Positions 8,190 through 17,052 of a DNA stretch of 64,000 nt are shown piece by piece; within the stretch, counting starts at the first letter, position 1; every line of letters starts with the position of its first letter. The translations under genes and the position numbers were made by a program. The notes under the pieces are model-generated. The model saw only the letters and a program-made list of their open reading frames with translations. It was not told where the DNA came from and ran no database searches. The stretch is from CAIXLI01 sp964587125. GTDB lineage: Bacteria; Pseudomonadota; Alphaproteobacteria; UBA9219. The stretch spans positions 62,001 to 126,000 of the forward strand of contig CAZPKC010000001.1 in assembly GCA_964587125.1 (NCBI GenBank), in the 5' to 3' direction.

Positions 8190-9506
8190 ATGATTCCTCG
8201 CTATACCCGCCCCGAAATGGCCGCGATCTGGACGGCGGAAAACCGCCTCCGTATTTGGTTCGACATTGAAGCCTTTGCCTGCGACGCCTTGGCGGAATTG
8301 GGGGTTATCCCCGCCGAAGCCGCCAAAAATATCCGGAAAAAAGGCAAATGGGAAATCGCGCGCATCGACGAAATCGAAAAAACCACGCGCCACGACGTGT
8401 TGGCTTTCTTAACAAACCTTACCGAGCATATAGGGCCGGACGCGCGCTTTGTGCATCAGGGCATGACCTCGAGCGACGTTCTCGACACCGCTTTTGCCGT
8501 TCAACTGACGCAGGCGGCTGACTTACTTATCAAGGGGTTAGATGGTGTCCTTAAGGCGCTTCGTAAACGCGTTGAGGAAAATATCGATGTTGTCGCGATA
8601 GGCCGAAGCCACGGCATTCATGCCGAGCCGACCAGTTTCGGTCTGAAGCTGGCTTCGCATTACGCAGCCTTTGCCCGCGCTAAAAAAAGGCTTGAAATCG
8701 CGCGGGCCGACATTGCGACCTGCGCCATTTCAGGCCCCGTCGGAACTTTCGCCACGGTCGATCCGAAGGTCGAAAAATATGTCGCCCAAAAGCTCGGCCT
8801 GTCGGTCGAGCCGATTTCGACGCAGATTATTCCGCGCGACCGTCATGCGATGTTTTTTGCGACGCTTGGCGTTATTGCGTCTTCCGTCGAGAATTTTGCG
8901 CTCGAAATGCGCCATCTTCAACGCAGCGAAGTGCGTGAGGCCGAGGAACCGTTCGCCAAAGGGCAAAAAGGGTCGAGCGCGATGCCGCACAAGCGCAATC
9001 CCGTTCTCGCCGAAAATCTGACGGGTCTCGCACGAATCGTCCGCGCGGCCGTGACGCCCGCTTTGGAAAACGTCGCATTGTGGCACGAACGCGACATTTC
9101 GCATTCGTCGGTCGAGCGCGTGTTTGCTCCCGATTCCACGATTGCCCTCGATTTCTCTCTGACGCGCATGAAGGAACTGATCGACGGCATGACGGTTTAC
9201 CACGAACGCATTGCGGAAAATTTGAATGCGCTCGGCGGGCTGCATTTCTCGCAGCGCGTTTTGCTGGCCTTGACGCAGGCGGGAGTTGCGCGCGAAGACG
9301 CCTATCGCCTCGTGCAAAAAAACGCGATGGAAGTCTGGAACGAGCTGCAATCAGGCAAAAAAGTTAGTTTTAAAGACAAGCTTTTGTCGGACAAAATTAT
9401 CGGTAAGCATCTGACCCCAAAAGCTTTGACCGCCTGCTTCGACGAAAAGTTCTATATCCGGCACGCGAAGAAGATTTGGAAACGCGTGCTGGAGGCGTCA
9501 AGATAA
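8190..9506 (+). CDS. purB: adenylosuccinate lyase
   Basis: It removes fumarate from SAICAR and from adenylosuccinate in purine synthesis. The 438-residue protein carries the fumarase/aspartase-superfamily signature GSSAMPHKRNP at 261-271, whose second serine is catalytic, and the general-acid histidine in GRSHGIHAEP (His141). Size and order match the bacterial homotetrameric enzyme. An AAGGA ribosome site precedes the ATG. An AAAGGAA/TTCCTTT hairpin with a T-run at about 8135-8155 lies in the leader and could be a weak terminator of the divergent region or an attenuator. Nothing else shows its regulation. Confidence 0.97.
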   Translation: MIPRYTRPEMAAIWTAENRLRIWFDIEAFACDALAELGVIPAEAAKNIRKKGKWEIARIDEIEKTTRHDVLAFLTNLTEHIGPDARFVHQGMTSSDVLDTAFAVQLTQAADLLIKGLDGVLKALRKRVEENIDVVAIGRSHGIHAEPTSFGLKLASHYAAFARAKKRLEIARADIATCAISGPVGTFATVDPKVEKYVAQKLGLSVEPISTQIIPRDRHAMFFATLGVIASSVENFALEMRHLQRSEVREAEEPFAKGQKGSSAMPHKRNPVLAENLTGLARIVRAAVTPALENVALWHERDISHSSVERVFAPDSTIALDFSLTRMKELIDGMTVYHERIAENLNALGGLHFSQRVLLALTQAGVAREDAYRLVQKNAMEVWNELQSGKKVSFKDKLLSDKIIGKHLTPKALTACFDEKFYIRHAKKIWKRVLEASR

Positions 9507-9588
9507 AATCTTTCTTAAAAAAGTATTAAAACGCCTTTTATTTGACATGAAATTATGCAAGAAGGACTCATCGAAAAGGAAGGTTTCC

Positions 9589-10272
9589 ATGCGTCCGGTC
9601 AAGACCCGTTTATTTCTCGCGCTCACCGCGTTTCTCGCGCTGGCAAGTTGCCGCAGTTCCAGCGACATAGGTAACGAACCTGAACAATTGGTCGATCGCG
9701 CGCGCGCCAGTTTTCAAAGCATGATGGGCGATACCCAATTTCCGGGTCTCGTCGATCTCGCTACCCGCGCCAAAGCCATTATCATCGTTCCGAATCTCGT
9801 TCGCGCCGCGTTCTTCTTCGGCGGGCGTGGAGGCAATGGCGTCATGCTGGTTCATGGCGACGACGGCAAATGGAGCCCGCCCGCTTTCTACACGATCGGG
9901 GGACTGAGCTGGGGATTGCAATTTGGCGGACAGTCGTCGGAGCTTATCATCGTCGTGATGACCCAAAAAGGCGTCGAGTCGATCATGAGCCGCGAAGTAA
10001 CCTTGGGCGGAGACGCCGGATTGGCCGTCGGCGAATTGGGCGAGGGCGTCAACGCTTCGACTGCCATGGGCATGAAGTCCGATATGTACGCATTTGCCCG
10101 TTCCGAAGGGCTGTTCGCGGGCATTTCGCTCGAAGGCTCGGTCATCGCGCCGCGCGGAACGCTCAACCAGCAGCTTTACGGACAAGACGCGACGCCGAAA
10201 AGCATTCTCGTCGACCGCACATCGACATCGAGTTCTAATGCTGTCAACGCTTTAATTGCAGCAATGCCGTAA
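9589..10272 (+). CDS. SYLF (YSC84) domain lipoprotein
   Basis: A 227-residue protein with a lipoprotein signal peptide ending in a LALASC lipobox, so it should be anchored to a membrane on the periplasmic side. The rest is a SYLF domain: an N-terminal helix, then a glycine-rich beta region (FFFGGRGGNGVML, GGLSWGLQFGGQ). SYLF domains bind lipids; their bacterial role is not settled. The ATG at 9589 is preferred over 9547 because AAGGAAGG precedes it and it starts the signal peptide. It ends 29 bases inside the convergent TPR-GT gene. Confidence 0.85.
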   Translation: MRPVKTRLFLALTAFLALASCRSSSDIGNEPEQLVDRARASFQSMMGDTQFPGLVDLATRAKAIIIVPNLVRAAFFFGGRGGNGVMLVHGDDGKWSPPAFYTIGGLSWGLQFGGQSSELIIVVMTQKGVESIMSREVTLGGDAGLAVGELGEGVNASTAMGMKSDMYAFARSEGLFAGISLEGSVIAPRGTLNQQLYGQDATPKSILVDRTSTSSSNAVNALIAAMP

Positions 10273-12022
10273 GCGCCGTTTTCACCTCTTCAATGACGCT
10301 TTGCCAATCTTCGGGCTTCGGCTGGCGGAACAGGCGCGCGGTCGGATACCATGGACTGTCACGGCGTCCTGTCAGCCAGCGCCAATCGGGCGCGAACGGC
10401 AACATCACCCAGACCTTTTTTCCCGATCCTCCCGCCAGATGCGCCGTTGCCGTATCGCAGGTAATGACCAAATCCATCTGCCCGATAAGCCGTGCCGAGG
10501 CTGCAAAATCTGTCAAAAGAGGCGCGAGGTTCTTGACAGGATACCTCGGCAGCAATTCCTCGTCGCCCGCTTTCATGTCGCGGTTGAAGGAATAAAACGC
10601 GACGCCCTCGACCGAGAAAAGATCGGCAAAAAGCGCCAAGGGAATCGAGCGTTTTTTGTCGCTCAGATGCAAGGGACTTCCGCCCCAAGCAACGCCGATT
10701 TTAAAACCTTTTTCCGGCAATATTGTCGCTTCGTCGGGCGCAAAAATCGGCAGATAGGGAACGTCGCGCGGCAGGGTTTCAAGCGTCACGCCGCAGCGAT
10801 GCGGCAGATCGAACGACGAACAATAAAAATTGCACGCCGGAAGTTTTTCCTTGTGGGCGACGACGGCATTGGCGCCGCTCCATCCGAGAAACAGAGGCTT
10901 TAACGCCTTATGCACCGAAAAAACGATATGCGCGCCTTGCTCTTTTAAAACGGGCAAAAACCGCGCAAGCATCAGCGTATCGCCGAAGCCTTGCTCGTCG
11001 CATACCAGAAGGCTTTTACCGCGCAAATCCTCGCCTTTCCACAAAGGAAACGGCATTTTCTTGCGCGCAAGTTCGGGAATCGCGCGTCCCCGCGCGCGGT
11101 AGCGCGCAAAGCCTTGTTTGTAATCGCCGCGCAGAAGCTGGATCAACGCCAGATGCCAATGGCGGTCGCCGTACTCGTTTTCATCGATCTCCCGCGTTTC
11201 GTCGCCTTCGATGGCTTGTTCCGCGACATCGACCGTTTTGCGGAAAGCCGCTTCGGCTTCTTCGAGCCTGTTGAGCGCCTGATACGTCTGCGCCAGATTG
11301 TCCCAAATATCCGCGCGCGCCGGATTCAGGGCCAAAGCGCGTTTATATGCTTCAACGGCTTCTTCGTCGCGGTTCAGGCGGTTGAGCGCGACGCCGTATC
11401 CGAACCACGCGTAATGGCTTTCCGGGATAAGGCCGATTGCGCGTTTTCCGGCGGAGAGCGCCGCCGCGTAGTCTTTGAGCTTTTCAGCGACGTTGCACAG
11501 GCTCAGCCAACCGTCGCCATAGGCAGGATTGATTGCCACCGATTTCTCCGCCAAGGCGCGAGCTTCGTCGTATTGCTTTTCATGCACGAGCGAGAGGGAA
11601 AGATTATTGAGGGCGCTGAGAAATTTCGGGTCCAGCCGCAAAGCCTCGCGGTAGTGAGCGATCGCGCCTTTCCAATCGTCGCTTGCGCGCAGGGCGTTGG
11701 CGAAGTTGAAATGGATTTGCGGAATGTCCGGCTGTAAATTCACGGCGCGTTTGAACGCCTCTATCGCCTCGGGCAATACCTGCGCCGCCATCAGGACGGT
11801 GCCGCGGTGAAAATGTAAAAGCCCCGAGGAAGGATCGATCGCCACGGCTTTATCGACCCACGCCTTGGCTTCCTTGAAATCGCCGCGCGCGCCGACAACC
11901 ACGCCCAACAAAGCGCAAGCGTCGGCGTTTTCCGGCTCGGCGTCGAGTGCGAAGCGGTATTTCCGCTCGGCCTCGGCCAGATTTCCGGCCTGATGCGCGG
12001 CCATTGCTTCGGAAAGAGTCAT
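10244..12022 (-). CDS. TPR-repeat protein with GT9/heptosyltransferase-like C-terminal domain
   Basis: A 592-residue protein. The first about 300 residues are successive TPR units (for example GDFKEAKAWVDKAVAIDPSS), a protein-interaction solenoid. The C-terminal 280 residues resemble the GT-B fold of heptosyltransferase-like proteins, with a donor-site stretch DLVITCDTATAHLAGGSGKK at about 505-525. Such TPR-GT fusions are common beside flagellar genes and are thought to glycosylate proteins or surface glycans; the substrate is unknown. It lies 15 bases downstream of flhB on the same strand and is probably co-transcribed. A paralogue with the same layout is at 47808-49421. Confidence 0.82.
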   Translation of the reverse strand: MTLSEAMAAHQAGNLAEAERKYRFALDAEPENADACALLGVVVGARGDFKEAKAWVDKAVAIDPSSGLLHFHRGTVLMAAQVLPEAIEAFKRAVNLQPDIPQIHFNFANALRASDDWKGAIAHYREALRLDPKFLSALNNLSLSLVHEKQYDEARALAEKSVAINPAYGDGWLSLCNVAEKLKDYAAALSAGKRAIGLIPESHYAWFGYGVALNRLNRDEEAVEAYKRALALNPARADIWDNLAQTYQALNRLEEAEAAFRKTVDVAEQAIEGDETREIDENEYGDRHWHLALIQLLRGDYKQGFARYRARGRAIPELARKKMPFPLWKGEDLRGKSLLVCDEQGFGDTLMLARFLPVLKEQGAHIVFSVHKALKPLFLGWSGANAVVAHKEKLPACNFYCSSFDLPHRCGVTLETLPRDVPYLPIFAPDEATILPEKGFKIGVAWGGSPLHLSDKKRSIPLALFADLFSVEGVAFYSFNRDMKAGDEELLPRYPVKNLAPLLTDFAASARLIGQMDLVITCDTATAHLAGGSGKKVWVMLPFAPDWRWLTGRRDSPWYPTARLFRQPKPEDWQSVIEEVKTALTALLQLKR

Positions 12023-12037
12023 CCCCGCAGCCCTCGT

Positions 12038-13105
12038 TTAAAACTTCCGTTTCTTGAGTTTATAGACATACGAAATGATCTCCGCCACCGCCCGATAATG
12101 CTGGGTAGGGATTTGCTGGTCAACTTCGACCGTTCCGTACAGCGCACGCGCCAAAGGAGGATTGCTGACAAGCGGAATTTTGTTTTCTTCCGCAATTTCG
12201 CGGATGCGCTGGGCGATGAGGTTGATGCCTTTGGCGATGACCGTCGGCGCGGACATTTTGCCCGCGTCGTACTGTAAAGCCACGGCATAGTGAGTCGGGT
12301 TCGTGATGACGACGTCGGCTTTGGGAACTTGAGCCATCATGCGTTTGCGGGCTTTTTCGACGCGCAACTGGCGTATGCGGCCCTTGATCATCGGGTCGCC
12401 TTCCTGCTGCCTGTATTCGTCCTTGACCTCGGCCTTCGTCATGCGCAGGCCGCGGATATACTGAAACCGCGTATAGAACAAGTCCAATATGGCGATCACG
12501 AAAAAAACAAGTAGCAGCATCTCGATCAGATGAATGACTTTTTTATGCAAAAAGGCCAGAAAAACACTGATCGGAAATCCCGTAAAATCGGGCGATTGCA
12601 CCGCGATTGGGGCCAAGACAAGAAAGGCCGTTCCTCCCAGAAAAACAAGCTTGCCGAGACTTTTTCCCAATTCGACGAGAGAGGAAAGCGAAAAAAGACG
12701 TTGCAGCCCGCGCGAGGGTGTCAGGCGCTCGAAATCGGGAACAAGCAGATCGAGCGAAAAAAAGAAGCCCGTTTGCATCATAAAGCCCAGAATGATGGCG
12801 CTCATAAGAAGCAGAAACGCGATGCCCGCGATCAAAGCGCATTGCGAAAAGACCTGAAAGAACAAGGTCTGCAAGCTCCCTTCATCAAGCGCGATCTCGT
12901 GCGGCGATTCGAAAAAAACGCGCAGGAATTCGGCAAACTGCCGCGTCATTCCCGGAACGACCAGCCACAACACCAAGAGCGTGCCCAGCAAAGCCACCCA
13001 CATGGCGACTTCGCGGCTGACGGGAAGCTGCCCGTGTTCGCGGGCTTCGTCCAATCGCTTGCCGGAAGGGGCTTCGGTTTTTGACTCTTGATCCTGATCG
13101 GCCAT
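12038..13105 (-). CDS. flhB: flagellar export apparatus protein FlhB
   Basis: A 355-residue membrane protein of the flagellar type III export gate that switches specificity from hook to filament substrates. It has four hydrophobic segments (about 32-52, 88-112, 150-170, 188-212) and a cytoplasmic C-terminal domain with the self-cleavage motif NPTH at 269-272. The N-terminus (ESKTEAPSGKRLDEAREHGQ) is typical. It lies 9 bases after fliR and upstream of the TPR-GT gene, giving the order fliQ-fliR-flhB on the minus strand. Confidence 0.97.
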   Translation of the reverse strand: MADQDQESKTEAPSGKRLDEAREHGQLPVSREVAMWVALLGTLLVLWLVVPGMTRQFAEFLRVFFESPHEIALDEGSLQTLFFQVFSQCALIAGIAFLLLMSAIILGFMMQTGFFFSLDLLVPDFERLTPSRGLQRLFSLSSLVELGKSLGKLVFLGGTAFLVLAPIAVQSPDFTGFPISVFLAFLHKKVIHLIEMLLLVFFVIAILDLFYTRFQYIRGLRMTKAEVKDEYRQQEGDPMIKGRIRQLRVEKARKRMMAQVPKADVVITNPTHYAVALQYDAGKMSAPTVIAKGINLIAQRIREIAEENKIPLVSNPPLARALYGTVEVDQQIPTQHYRAVAEIISYVYKLKKRKF

Positions 13106-13114
13106 CTTGAAACT

Positions 13115-13888
13115 CTACATTTGAAAAAAAGAGCCGACGGATTGATCGAGATAATGCAGCCACAGCGTCAAAATTCCGGCGAAGGTCAACGACAGCATCA
13201 TCAAACCGCCCCAAATTTCCACGGGCAGCACGATAAGGAAAAGCTGCACGGAAGGCATCAACCTCTGCAAGACGCCGAGCGCCGTGTAAAGAAGAAGCCC
13301 CATGATCAAAAACGGCGCGGCGAGCTCGATACCGATCACAAAGCTTTGATTGGCGACGTGGATGACGGTTTGAGCCATGTCGCCCAGAAGGGGAGAACCT
13401 CCGGGCGGGAAAGCGTCGTAAAGGGAAAATGTGGTGCGGATAAGAAAATGATCCATGCCGGTAATGAAAATAAGCACCAATCCGGCGATGCTGAAAAACG
13501 CGCTGGGCAAGGGGCTTTGCGTCGCCAAGGCGGGGTTCATCATCGTGGCGCTCGACAGGCCGGTCTGAATGCCGACGATCATGCCCGCGGCTTCCAAGGC
13601 GCTTATCGTCAGCCGTACGAGGGAGCCGAAAAAAATGCCGACAATGACTTCATAGGCGATTAACCGCGCCAATTCCGCCGAAGAAGCCGGAAGAGGCGGA
13701 AAACGCGAAAGCATCGGTTCGAGCAGAAGAAAGCAAATCAAACAGGCAAAAACCATGCGCGTGCGGGGAGGCACATAACTTTCGCCAATGCCTGGAAAGA
13801 GCATCATGACCGCTCCGATGCGCGATAAAAGCATCAGGAAAACGAAAACGTGGCCCGATAAGAACGCGTCGATGTGATAGATATGCAT
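13115..13888 (-). CDS. fliR: flagellar biosynthesis protein FliR
   Basis: A 257-residue, highly hydrophobic inner-membrane subunit of the flagellar export gate. About six membrane segments are visible, with the family stretch FLMLLSRIGAVMMLFPGIGE near the N-terminus. It assembles with FliP and FliQ into the export channel. It starts 2 bases after the fliQ stop, implying coupled translation. Length is normal. Confidence 0.95.
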   Translation of the reverse strand: MHIYHIDAFLSGHVFVFLMLLSRIGAVMMLFPGIGESYVPPRTRMVFACLICFLLLEPMLSRFPPLPASSAELARLIAYEVIVGIFFGSLVRLTISALEAAGMIVGIQTGLSSATMMNPALATQSPLPSAFFSIAGLVLIFITGMDHFLIRTTFSLYDAFPPGGSPLLGDMAQTVIHVANQSFVIGIELAAPFLIMGLLLYTALGVLQRLMPSVQLFLIVLPVEIWGGLMMLSLTFAGILTLWLHYLDQSVGSFFQM

Positions 13889-13890
13889 CG

Positions 13891-14166
13891 TCAGTCGCTC
13901 TGGCCGACTTGCACGATGCGATCGGTCAGAGAATGGGTGAATCCATCCAGCGTCGCCAGCATAAATGGCAGGAGCCAGATGGTAATCCCGAAAACGACAA
14001 CCATTTTGGGAATGAACGTCAGCGCCTGCTCTTGAATCTGCGTCACGGTTTGGATCATCGAGACGATGACGCCGACCAAAAGCCCCGCCAGCATGATAGG
14101 GCCGACAAGCTTAAGCATGACGATGATCGCTTCGCGGCAGACTTCGATGGCTTCGGCTTCATTCAT
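13891..14166 (-). CDS. fliQ: flagellar biosynthesis protein FliQ
   Basis: A small two-helix membrane subunit of the export gate, 91 residues from the ATG at 14166 (MNEAEAIEVCREAIIVMLKL), close to the usual 87-90. The family segment TQIQEQALTFIPKMVVVF is clear. The frame stays open upstream to a TTG at 14208 with GGAGA before it. I prefer the ATG because the added residues match no FliQ, although no strong ribosome site precedes it. It is the first gene of fliQ-fliR-flhB. Confidence 0.93.
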   Translation of the reverse strand: MNEAEAIEVCREAIIVMLKLVGPIMLAGLLVGVIVSMIQTVTQIQEQALTFIPKMVVVFGITIWLLPFMLATLDGFTHSLTDRIVQVGQSD

Positions 14167-14369
14167 GGCGGAGGAGGGGAAAGAGGACGGGAGAATCGAG
14201 AGAATCAAACATTCTCCATTCGCGCTTCAGGGTCAAGCCGGAATGAAAGGCCCAATCTTAACAAAAGCCAACAGATTGATTTCAAGGCCGATTTAGCCCT
14301 TGCATTCGCGCGGGCTCTTTGTATTATCGCCGCCTGTTTGCGGGGTTGTTTCAACCGCCGCTCAGGGAT

Positions 14370-14444
<75 letters not shown>

Positions 14445-14511
14445 ACTTTTTCAAGCACTTAGCGTATAGCTAATTTGCGCCAAATCGCCTTTGTGCGTGT
14501 CTCCGTGCGTG

Positions 14512-15699
14512 TTAAAAAGTTAATTTGCCGATATTTGGTTTGGCAATCATCCTTTTTGCCGGTGCTTTTGGCGCAACCTCAATATCTCTCTCGCTCCTTC
14601 CTTCAAGAGCGTGCTTTGCTTCCATCAAGAATGTCGGGTTGTGGTGCGCGTATATGCGCTCCGTTGTCCGGGTACTGGTATGGCCGAGATATTTTGAGAT
14701 AACCCACATCGGCACGTTTGCTTGCGCCATCCACGTTGCCGCTGTGTGGCGTAGCGTATGCGGCGTTACGTCACTAAGGCCAGCATCCCGCGCAACGCGG
14801 CGGAAGCTCTGGTCTATGCGTAAGATCGGCTTTCCAAAATATTCAATCACGTATTTATCGGCGCAATTTTCCGGAGCACGGCTTTTGGCAATCCGCAAGA
14901 AGGTCATGAGTCTGCTCGGTATCGGAACAATGGCACGGCGTTTGTTGGTTATCTTGCTTCCCGCTTTGTTAAGATCAATAACGCCTCTTTCGAGATCGAC
15001 TTGTGACCACGTGAGGGTAAGAAGAGCCTCCTTTCGCGCGGCGGTATAAAGAGCCAACAGGATAAAAAATGACAGGTGCCAACGAGCGTATGAATGAAAG
15101 CGCACCTGTCCTGTCTTGGGGTCAATACGACGCTTGGAACGGGTTGCTTTTAATAGGCGCACAACCTCGTCACGAGTCAGCCAACGGTCTTTAGGGGCCG
15201 TTGGTGCTGGTTTCCAGATCGGCACCGCTGAGGCCAGCCGCCCTTGCTTGTAATCATGGCGAATGGCCGCGCCTAACACGCCCAATTCACGCGCAATCAA
15301 CCCATCGGAAGCGTTTTTCCCTGCTTTAGCGGCTGTTTCACGCCTATATTGAGCATATTGGCGGCACAGTACCGGCCTTACGTCAGAAACCGGCCTATGA
15401 CCCCAAAAAGGGATAAGAGATTTAATATTGTTGCCTGAAGCTTCTTGGCTGACTGTATGGATCAAGTGCTCTTCTGCATAAGCCGCCAGAACGTCAGCTA
15501 TGATTCGTTTGGTGGAGCTGACAATATCGACCGGTTGGTCTTTTTCGACGTTATGCTTGCTGAGTTCTTGGTCAGCCTCGATGCGATTTCGAGTGCCCGT
15601 TGATTTCTTACGTTCGCGTCCGCCTTCGTACCAATATATGTACCAACAGTCACGTGCTTCGAGCCACTTGAGGTAGGCTCCTTTATTGCATTTTGACAT
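14512..15699 (-). CDS. tyrosine recombinase (phage-type integrase)
   Basis: A 395-residue site-specific recombinase. It has an Arm/SAM-like N-terminal half and a C-terminal catalytic domain with Arg222 (ARKEALLTL), HTLRH (His314/Arg317), His340 (LGHTS) and the nucleophile Tyr350 in TERIYAHH. All core residues are present, so it may be active. It lies 68 bases from tRNA-Gly and points toward it, the usual layout for integrases of tRNA-targeting islands. The gene ahead of it on the same strand is an excisionase-like protein that overlaps its start by about 200 bases in another frame. Confidence 0.93.
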   Translation of the reverse strand: MSKCNKGAYLKWLEARDCWYIYWYEGGRERKKSTGTRNRIEADQELSKHNVEKDQPVDIVSSTKRIIADVLAAYAEEHLIHTVSQEASGNNIKSLIPFWGHRPVSDVRPVLCRQYAQYRRETAAKAGKNASDGLIARELGVLGAAIRHDYKQGRLASAVPIWKPAPTAPKDRWLTRDEVVRLLKATRSKRRIDPKTGQVRFHSYARWHLSFFILLALYTAARKEALLTLTWSQVDLERGVIDLNKAGSKITNKRRAIVPIPSRLMTFLRIAKSRAPENCADKYVIEYFGKPILRIDQSFRRVARDAGLSDVTPHTLRHTAATWMAQANVPMWVISKYLGHTSTRTTERIYAHHNPTFLMEAKHALEGRSERDIEVAPKAPAKRMIAKPNIGKLTF

Positions 15700-15947
15700 G
15701 GTTGAATTCTCCCTTGAATATAATTTTCGACGCTATGGGGGGTAATCAAAAAACGGCCTGCGATATTCACGAACGCCATTCGGCCTGCGTGGCATTCGTT
15801 TAAAATGTGTCGCTTGGAGCATTTGAGAAATTTTGCGACTTCGACTGCTGTAGCTAAACTCGGAAGTTCGCGTAGTTCAGGAATATCAACTCGATTTTCT
15901 TGACTGCCATTTATGTCTTGATAGGAGTCATTTTCTGTCACGGTCAT
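15498..15947 (-). CDS. excisionase-like helix-turn-helix protein
   Basis: A 149-residue protein whose middle (about 30-80: AVEVAKFLKCSKRHILNECHAG, then GRFLITPHSVENYI) is a MerR/HTH_17-type DNA-binding helix-turn-helix. This domain is typical of recombination directionality factors and small element regulators. Its last about 67 codons overlap the 5' end of the integrase gene in a different frame. The domain evidence covers only the non-overlapping part, so the tail may be biologically unimportant. Position directly before the integrase supports a role in excision control, which is inferred. Confidence 0.65.
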   Translation of the reverse strand: MTVTENDSYQDINGSQENRVDIPELRELPSLATAVEVAKFLKCSKRHILNECHAGRMAFVNIAGRFLITPHSVENYIQGRIQPCQNAIKEPTSSGSKHVTVGTYIGTKADANVRNQRALEIASRLTKNSASITSKKTNRSILSAPPNES

Positions 15948-15984
15948 GCCTCCTTGTTTGGGGTTGAAATGTAAGAACCGAAAT

Positions 15985-16015
15985 GAAAAACGCCCCTTCG
16001 GATTGAAGGGGCGTT
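15985..16015 (-). terminator. rho-independent terminator
   Basis: An 11-bp perfect stem (AACGCCCCTTC at 15989-15999, complement at 16005-16015) with a 5-base loop runs into a T5 tract on the minus strand. It would end transcription of the AlbA-domain gene before the excisionase gene. Confidence 0.8.
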
Positions 16016-16098
16016 AGGCATTTTTGGCAGTGACCCGCTGTAATGAAGGTCTTATAAATTAAGAGCGCCGGTCACTTTATGTGCTGCGTGATATATAT

Positions 16099-16605
16099 CT
16101 AACCGAAGCGTTCTTTAAGATAATTATGGGCTTCACTGAGAGGCAGTTCTTGAGAAGAGTTTCCACTACGAACATATATATGCTCAACGAGTTGGCCACT
16201 TTTATCTGCAACTTTTAAAATAAGGGGTTGAGAGGCGGCAGCTATTTCGATCTGACAAATTTCATGCCCATCAAGCGAAGGAAATTTCACAGTTAGCCGG
16301 TTAGTCATAAATGAAACACCAAAGGCTTGCTTAAAAAGATTGCGGAGATGGAGCTCAAACTTATCCTGATCCCCTCCATCTAAAGAAGAGTAGTCGTGTT
16401 CAAGTCCTAAAATTTTTCCGGAATCATCGACGCCAATTAATAGCGTTCCGCCTTGGCTGTTTGCAAAGGCGGATACAGATTTCAAAATAACTTCTTCAAG
16501 TTTTTTGTTTATGGCTTGTTGGCGAAAATCCCAACGTAGCGAAGACTTGAACTCCAACTCATCACTTTCTCCCTCTTCAATCATTTCCTCAAGAGAGACC
16601 GGCAA
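16099..16605 (-). CDS. AlbA_2 (Schlafen-like) domain protein, probably 5'-truncated
   Basis: The 168-residue stretch is a Schlafen AlbA_2 domain: ESDELEFKSSLRWDF near the start, then FANSQGGTLLIGVDDSG and a closing HIYVRSGNSS. Such domains bind nucleic acid or nucleotide and occur in defence and regulatory proteins. Translation could begin at a TTG (16605), but the same frame is open further up to a TAA at 16705 and reads SDPETGSRSERLNKFLESIT, which looks coding. The real N-terminus was therefore probably removed by the IS3 remnant that begins just beyond. Codon use and base composition are lower in GC than the core genes. Confidence 0.65.
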   Translation of the reverse strand: MPVSLEEMIEEGESDELEFKSSLRWDFRQQAINKKLEEVILKSVSAFANSQGGTLLIGVDDSGKILGLEHDYSSLDGGDQDKFELHLRNLFKQAFGVSFMTNRLTVKFPSLDGHEICQIEIAAASQPLILKVADKSGQLVEHIYVRSGNSSQELPLSEAHNYLKERFG

Positions 16606-16719
16606 CGTTTCTTGTTCTGTAACGGTAATGCTTTCAAGGAACTTGTTTAGGCGCTCTGACCTGCTCCCCGTTTCCGGGTCACTCGGAAGTAGAGTCTTTC
16701 CCCTTTATAACGTAGCGGC

Positions 16720-17052
16720 CTAAGAGCGGCAAGTGCTGGGCGGAGCGACCGTGAGAGTCTGGCGCAGCCCAGCACTTGCTTGTGCCGGAGTCTGGTAGTT
16801 TAGGCTGCTGTGAGGCCGGACGTTGTTGTAATCGTGTCGCCACGCTTCCATCAGATGCCGCACCTCGGCCAACGTGCTGAACCAATGCTCGTTCAGAAAC
16901 TCGTCGCGAACTTTGCCGTTCAGGCTTTCGGTAAAACCGTTCTCGGTTGGCTTCCCCGGCGTGATGTAATGCCACTCGATACACTGATCCTGCGCCCATT
17001 GCAGGACGGCGCGGCTGGTCAGTTCCGTGCCATTGTCGCTGACGATGCAATT
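16720..17052 (-). mobile_element. IS3-family remnant (3' part of transposase)
   Basis: On the minus strand the frame reads the end of an IS3-family OrfB integrase. It contains SDNGTELTSRAVLQWA (with the second catalytic Asp), PGKPTENGFTESLNGK (with the catalytic Glu), and NNVRPHSSLNYQTPAQ, then stops at 16720-16722. Only about the last 110 residues are present and no second end of the element is seen, so it cannot move. It separates an AlbA-domain gene (minus) from the DUF262/HNH fragment (plus). Confidence 0.85.

Noticed and set aside
14167..14208. Extended FliQ N-terminus from a TTG at 14208
   Set aside because: GGAGA precedes it, but the added residues match no FliQ and the ATG at 14166 gives the family length.
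16810..17052. N-terminal part of the long plus-strand frame joined to the DUF262 fragment
   Set aside because: These bases are the antisense of the IS3 transposase remnant, so the joined frame is accidental.
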